DNA from: an uncultured Clostridia bacterium | GTDB lineage: Bacteria > Bacillota > Clostridia > Christensenellales > CAG-917 | Direction: 5' to 3' | Assembly: GCA_946056785.1 (NCBI GenBank) | Contig: CAMGKS010000051.1 | Coordinates: 1-8,029 of the forward strand | DNA: 8,029 nucleotides | The notes under the pieces: generated by a model | Seen by the model: the letters and a program-made list of their open reading frames with translations, nothing else | Database searches by the model: none | Told to the model about the DNA's origin: nothing | In this document: one piece after another, positions 6,598-8,029 of the stretch | How positions within the stretch are numbered: position 1 is the stretch's first letter | How the letters are laid out: the number at the start of each line of letters is the position of its first letter | Translations under genes and position numbers: made by a program

Positions 6598-6627
6598 ATT
6601 ATAATATGTATTGAATATAAATGCCAC
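6598..6627 (-). promoter_or_regulatory. Candidate promoter of the ogg-nyn-kor gene series
   Basis: The minus strand carries a perfect TATAAT at 6598-6603. Eighteen bases upstream lies GTGGCA (6622-6627), 4 of 6 matches to TTGACA. Transcription would begin near 6591, which is the A of the chosen ogg ATG, so the message could be leaderless. The region is AT-rich, so chance matches are possible. Confidence 0.5.
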
Positions 6628-7016
6628 ACATTTTAAAAAAATTTAAAGTAAATAATTGCAAATTTTTCAACTTCACCGCTAAAGCATAAAAATGTAATTT
6701 AAGAAAATTTTATTCCGCGTAAACGCGTTCAATCTTTTATCTGTTAAATTTTGCCGCTTTAAATACGAAAAATGTTTTCAATATAGACGCCACGTTTTTT
6801 ACAATACGCCTTTACTCATAATAAAAAATTTTCGTTTTAGTAAAACAGTCCAACCATACAAAATCGTTCGCCGCTTCTACGTCCGTAAGGTTTAGTAGCA
6901 ACATTTATTTTATATAAACGATTTAATTTAAACCTAACGAATTATGCCGTAAAAAAAACAGCCTTGTTTCGGCTGTTTTTTAGTTATGCTCGATTTTATT
7001 TTATAAATTGTTTGAC
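6628..7016. other. Intergenic region of about 390 bases without a recognisable gene
   Basis: This AT-rich stretch lies between the ogg promoter and the tail of the zinc-finger gene. I find no open frame with a ribosome binding site on either strand and no tRNA-like cloverleaf. It holds a terminator at 6953-6981 and a short GC-containing inverted repeat at 6716-6727 (CGCGT-AA-ACGCG). A CGATTTAATT at 6919-6928 matches the core of the 23-bp repeats near 1600-1736, possibly by chance. A small RNA cannot be excluded. Confidence 0.6.
6953..6981 (-). terminator. Rho-independent terminator of the zinc-finger membrane protein gene
   Basis: An 11-bp inverted repeat (AAAAAACAGCC / GGCTGTTTTTT) with a 7-base loop lies about 60 bases after the stop codon at 7043. 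On the minus strand the stem ends in eight T. The plus-strand reading has six T and could also terminate, but no plus-strand gene is visible upstream. Confidence 0.88.
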
Positions 7017-7042
7017 TCAACTTTCGCTATAGAGCGGCAAAA

Positions 7043-7465
7043 TTAAATCTGTGCGACGCCAAGCGACAATGCTTTGTCTATCTTTTCTATTTCTTGCGTC
7101 AAATAAACTATTCTGTCTATATAAGACTTCAATAAACGACTCTTTTTGACAAATATTACAGTAAAAACGATGATGCCGACACCTAAAACAATTAAACCTG
7201 CGTAAAGGAAATAATCTCCCCAAGTCATAAAAACGATACCGATAATAAGAACTATCAAAGCTATGACTGCCGCAACGACTATACCTTTTATTTCCTGTTT
7301 TTTGTAAATATAATTCTGCGACCTTTCGTTTTCAAATTCCTCTTTCCGACAAGCCGGGCAAATTCCCGTATTCCCGGAATACGCCGAACAGTTATGACAC
7401 ATTGCCTTGCCGCATTTTTTGCAGACTGCGGCAGCTTCAGTGTCCGTATGTATAAAACAATACAT
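7043..7465 (-). CDS. Small membrane protein with N-terminal B-box-like zinc finger
   Basis: This 140-residue protein starts with a cysteine/histidine cluster: C3, H6, C15, C18, C23, C26, C36, C39. The spacing C-x2-H-x8-C-x2-C-x4-C-x2-C-x9-C-x2-C matches bacterial B-box-type fingers, and would bind two zinc ions. Two transmembrane segments follow (about 60-81 and 86-107), then a charged, helical C-terminus that may form a short coiled coil (about 108-134). The finger and tail are probably both cytoplasmic, joined by a membrane hairpin. The ATG at 7465 is chosen because GGAGGAG at 7473-7479 lies 7 bases upstream. A longer frame back to a TTG at 7588 is rejected, since that TTG is the first half of a perfect -35 box. 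The gene is divergent from an Xre-type regulator with operators in its promoter. The molecular role is unknown. Confidence 0.85.
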   Translation of the reverse strand: MYCFIHTDTEAAAVCKKCGKAMCHNCSAYSGNTGICPACRKEEFENERSQNYIYKKQEIKGIVVAAVIALIVLIIGIVFMTWGDYFLYAGLIVLGVGIIVFTVIFVKKSRLLKSYIDRIVYLTQEIEKIDKALSLGVAQI

Positions 7466-7472
7466 ATACTCT

Positions 7473-7479
7473 CTCCTCC
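7473..7479 (-). promoter_or_regulatory. Ribosome binding site that fixes the start of the zinc-finger gene
   Basis: GGAGGAG on the minus strand, 7 bases before the ATG at 7465. It is the strongest site in the frame and supports the 140-residue product over the longer 181-residue reading. Confidence 0.9.
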
Positions 7480-7559
7480 CAATGTATCGCCGATAGCCGA
7501 ACAAAATCGGTGAATACTCACAAAGTTTTAGACCGCCCGTTCGACTTTTAAGCAATGCA

Positions 7560-7588
7560 ATAATATCACTCAATTTATTGAGTGTCAA
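7560..7588 (-). promoter_or_regulatory. Near-consensus promoter of the zinc-finger gene
   Basis: The minus strand reads TTGACA (7583-7588, perfect -35), a 17-base spacer, and TATTAT (7560-7565, 5 of 6). Transcription would start near 7553, giving a leader of roughly 88 bases. An inverted repeat fills most of the spacer, so a bound repressor would block RNA polymerase. Confidence 0.85.
7568..7583. promoter_or_regulatory. Operator 1, 16-bp inverted repeat inside the promoter spacer
   Basis: ACTCAATTTATTGAGT has perfect 7-bp arms around a TT centre; arms extend to 8 bp if 7567 and 7584 are included. It lies between the -35 and -10 elements of the zinc-finger gene promoter. The likely ligand is the Xre-type protein encoded just to the right. 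Confidence 0.8.
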
Positions 7589-7618
7589 GTATTTTACTAA
7601 ATTAATTGAGTAAAATAC
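7589..7618. promoter_or_regulatory. Operator 2, extended inverted repeat before the xre start
   Basis: The core ACTAAATTAATTGAGT (7596-7611) matches operator 1 with one changed arm base and a TA centre. Here the symmetry extends outward to 14-bp arms (7589-7618) with a single mismatch. Its centre is 28 bp from the centre of operator 1. It covers the likely -10 region and nearly reaches the xre ATG, so it probably serves autoregulation. Confidence 0.78.
7611..7616 (+). promoter_or_regulatory. Candidate -10 element for the xre gene
   Basis: TAAAAT (5 of 6 to consensus) ends 7 bases before the ATG at 7623, so a transcript from it would begin at or next to the start codon. No good -35 is present at the expected distance. 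An alternative weak pair is TTGAGT (7578-7583) with ATTAAT (7601-7606), spaced by 17 bases. Both readings overlap the operators. Confidence 0.35.
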
Positions 7619-7622
7619 AGAT

Positions 7623-7829
7623 ATGAAGATTTTTGCACAAAGACTTTTAGAACTAAGAAACGAACGCCACGTTTCGCAAGCGGCTCTCGCAAAGGCTATC
7701 GGCGTCAGTTATTCGATTATCTGTTATTGGGAAACGGACAGAAGCGAACCTACGGGAATAAACCTTGTAAAACTCGCCGACTATTTCGACGTTACGGTCG
7801 ATTATCTTTTAGGGCGAAACGGATATTGA
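7623..7829 (+). CDS. Xre/Cro-CI family transcriptional regulator (single HTH domain)
   Basis: This 68-residue protein is almost entirely one HTH_3 helix-turn-helix domain. It has RLLELRNERHVSQAALAKAI (residues 7-26), then GVSYSIICYWETDRSEPTGINL with the family-typical W/E-x-G-R-like turn, then LVKLADYFDVTVDYLLGRNGY, the conserved end of the domain. No ligand-binding or protease domain is attached. Such proteins bind short inverted repeats as dimers. Two matching repeats lie directly upstream, in the divergent promoter region, so the protein probably represses the zinc-finger gene and itself. No Shine-Dalgarno sequence precedes the ATG. Confidence 0.92.
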   Translation: MKIFAQRLLELRNERHVSQAALAKAIGVSYSIICYWETDRSEPTGINLVKLADYFDVTVDYLLGRNGY

Positions 7830-7958
7830 ATTATATATACAAAAATCTCATAAATCTAAATCTCATTTTAATTTTTCCTTTCAAATTTTCTTATTCAAAA
7901 TTTTTATTATATTAATCTTGCTACAAGTTTTAGCAGCAAACATAAAAAACTTAACAAA

Positions 7959-7984
7959 AATTTAAAGCATAACAATTTAAAGCA
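7959..7984. repeat. Short direct repeat AATTTAAAGCA, two copies
   Basis: The 11-mer occurs at 7959-7969 and 7974-7984, 15 bases apart, in the AT-rich stretch after xre (7830-8029), where I see no gene and no convincing terminator. A similar sequence lies at about 6639-6660, ahead of ogg. The significance is doubtful in such AT-rich DNA. Confidence 0.4.
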
Positions 7985-8029
7985 AAATAATTGTATATAG
8001 GCTAAAATATTGCCAAACTTATAACTATT

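Noticed and set aside
6592..6627. GTG start adding 12 residues to ogg
   Set aside because: No ribosome binding site, overlap with a promoter-like sequence, and the extra residues lie outside OGG family homology.
6639..6660. Shared element with 7973-7993 (AATTTAAAG then TAATTG)
   Set aside because: The similarity is short, gapped and made almost only of A and T, so chance is the simplest explanation.
7466..7588. N-terminal extension giving a 181-residue zinc-finger protein from a TTG at 7588
   Set aside because: The TTG is part of the -35 box TTGACA, the extension spans the -10 element, and a strong GGAGGAG site precedes the internal ATG at 7465.
7919..7941. Terminator after xre (TTGCTA / TAGCAGCAA)
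   Set aside because: The stem is short and bulged, and no T-run follows.

Overview
The window looks like a piece of an AT-rich, low-GC, anaerobic Gram-positive-type genome. A clostridial (Bacillota) origin is my best guess. The reasons are AGGAGG-type ribosome binding sites in front of most genes, an oxygen-sensitive 2-oxoacid:ferredoxin oxidoreductase, a clostridial-style OGG glycosylase, and short AT-rich intergenic regions with classic hairpin plus T-run terminators. I cannot name a genus from sequence alone.

Layout, left to right. Positions 77-1555 (minus) encode a MATE-family multidrug/Na+ antiporter. Its upstream region (about 1600-1736) holds a striking tandem array of 23-bp units alternating between two types. 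A perfect 14-bp-stem terminator (1754-1784) separates this from a long minus-strand gene series that reads from about 6591 down to 1800. The order of that series is ogg (8-oxoguanine DNA glycosylase), two tandem paralogous NYN/PIN-like proteins (139 and 324 aa), a 2[4Fe-4S] ferredoxin-type subunit, and the alpha, beta and gamma subunits of a 2-oxoacid:ferredoxin oxidoreductase (KorDABC/Vor type). Gaps are from -1 to 32 bases and no internal terminator is visible, so the seven genes could be one transcript.

Positions 6628-7016 have no recognisable gene; the only clear element is a terminator (6953-6981) for the next minus-strand gene. That gene (7043-7465) encodes a small membrane protein with an N-terminal B-box-like zinc finger. 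It is divergent from a 68-aa Xre-type repressor (7623-7829, plus). The 157-bp space between them contains a near-consensus promoter for the zinc-finger gene. It also contains two copies of a 16-bp inverted repeat (ACTCAAT-NN-ATTGAGT type), one inside the promoter spacer and one just before the repressor start. This is a self-contained repressor/operator switch.

How the genes may work together: KorDABC oxidises a 2-oxoacid to an acyl-CoA and reduces ferredoxin (or runs in reverse). Ogg removes oxidised guanine. The two NYN proteins are of unknown role and share a Gln in place of a usually conserved metal-binding Asp. Their linkage to ogg (TAATG stop/start overlap) and kor is the least explained part of the window. 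A second recurring theme is that apparent first genes of transcripts (ogg, xre, MATE) lack a Shine-Dalgarno sequence, while internal genes have strong ones. For ogg and xre a -10-like hexamer sits exactly 7 bases before the ATG, which would fit leaderless messages.
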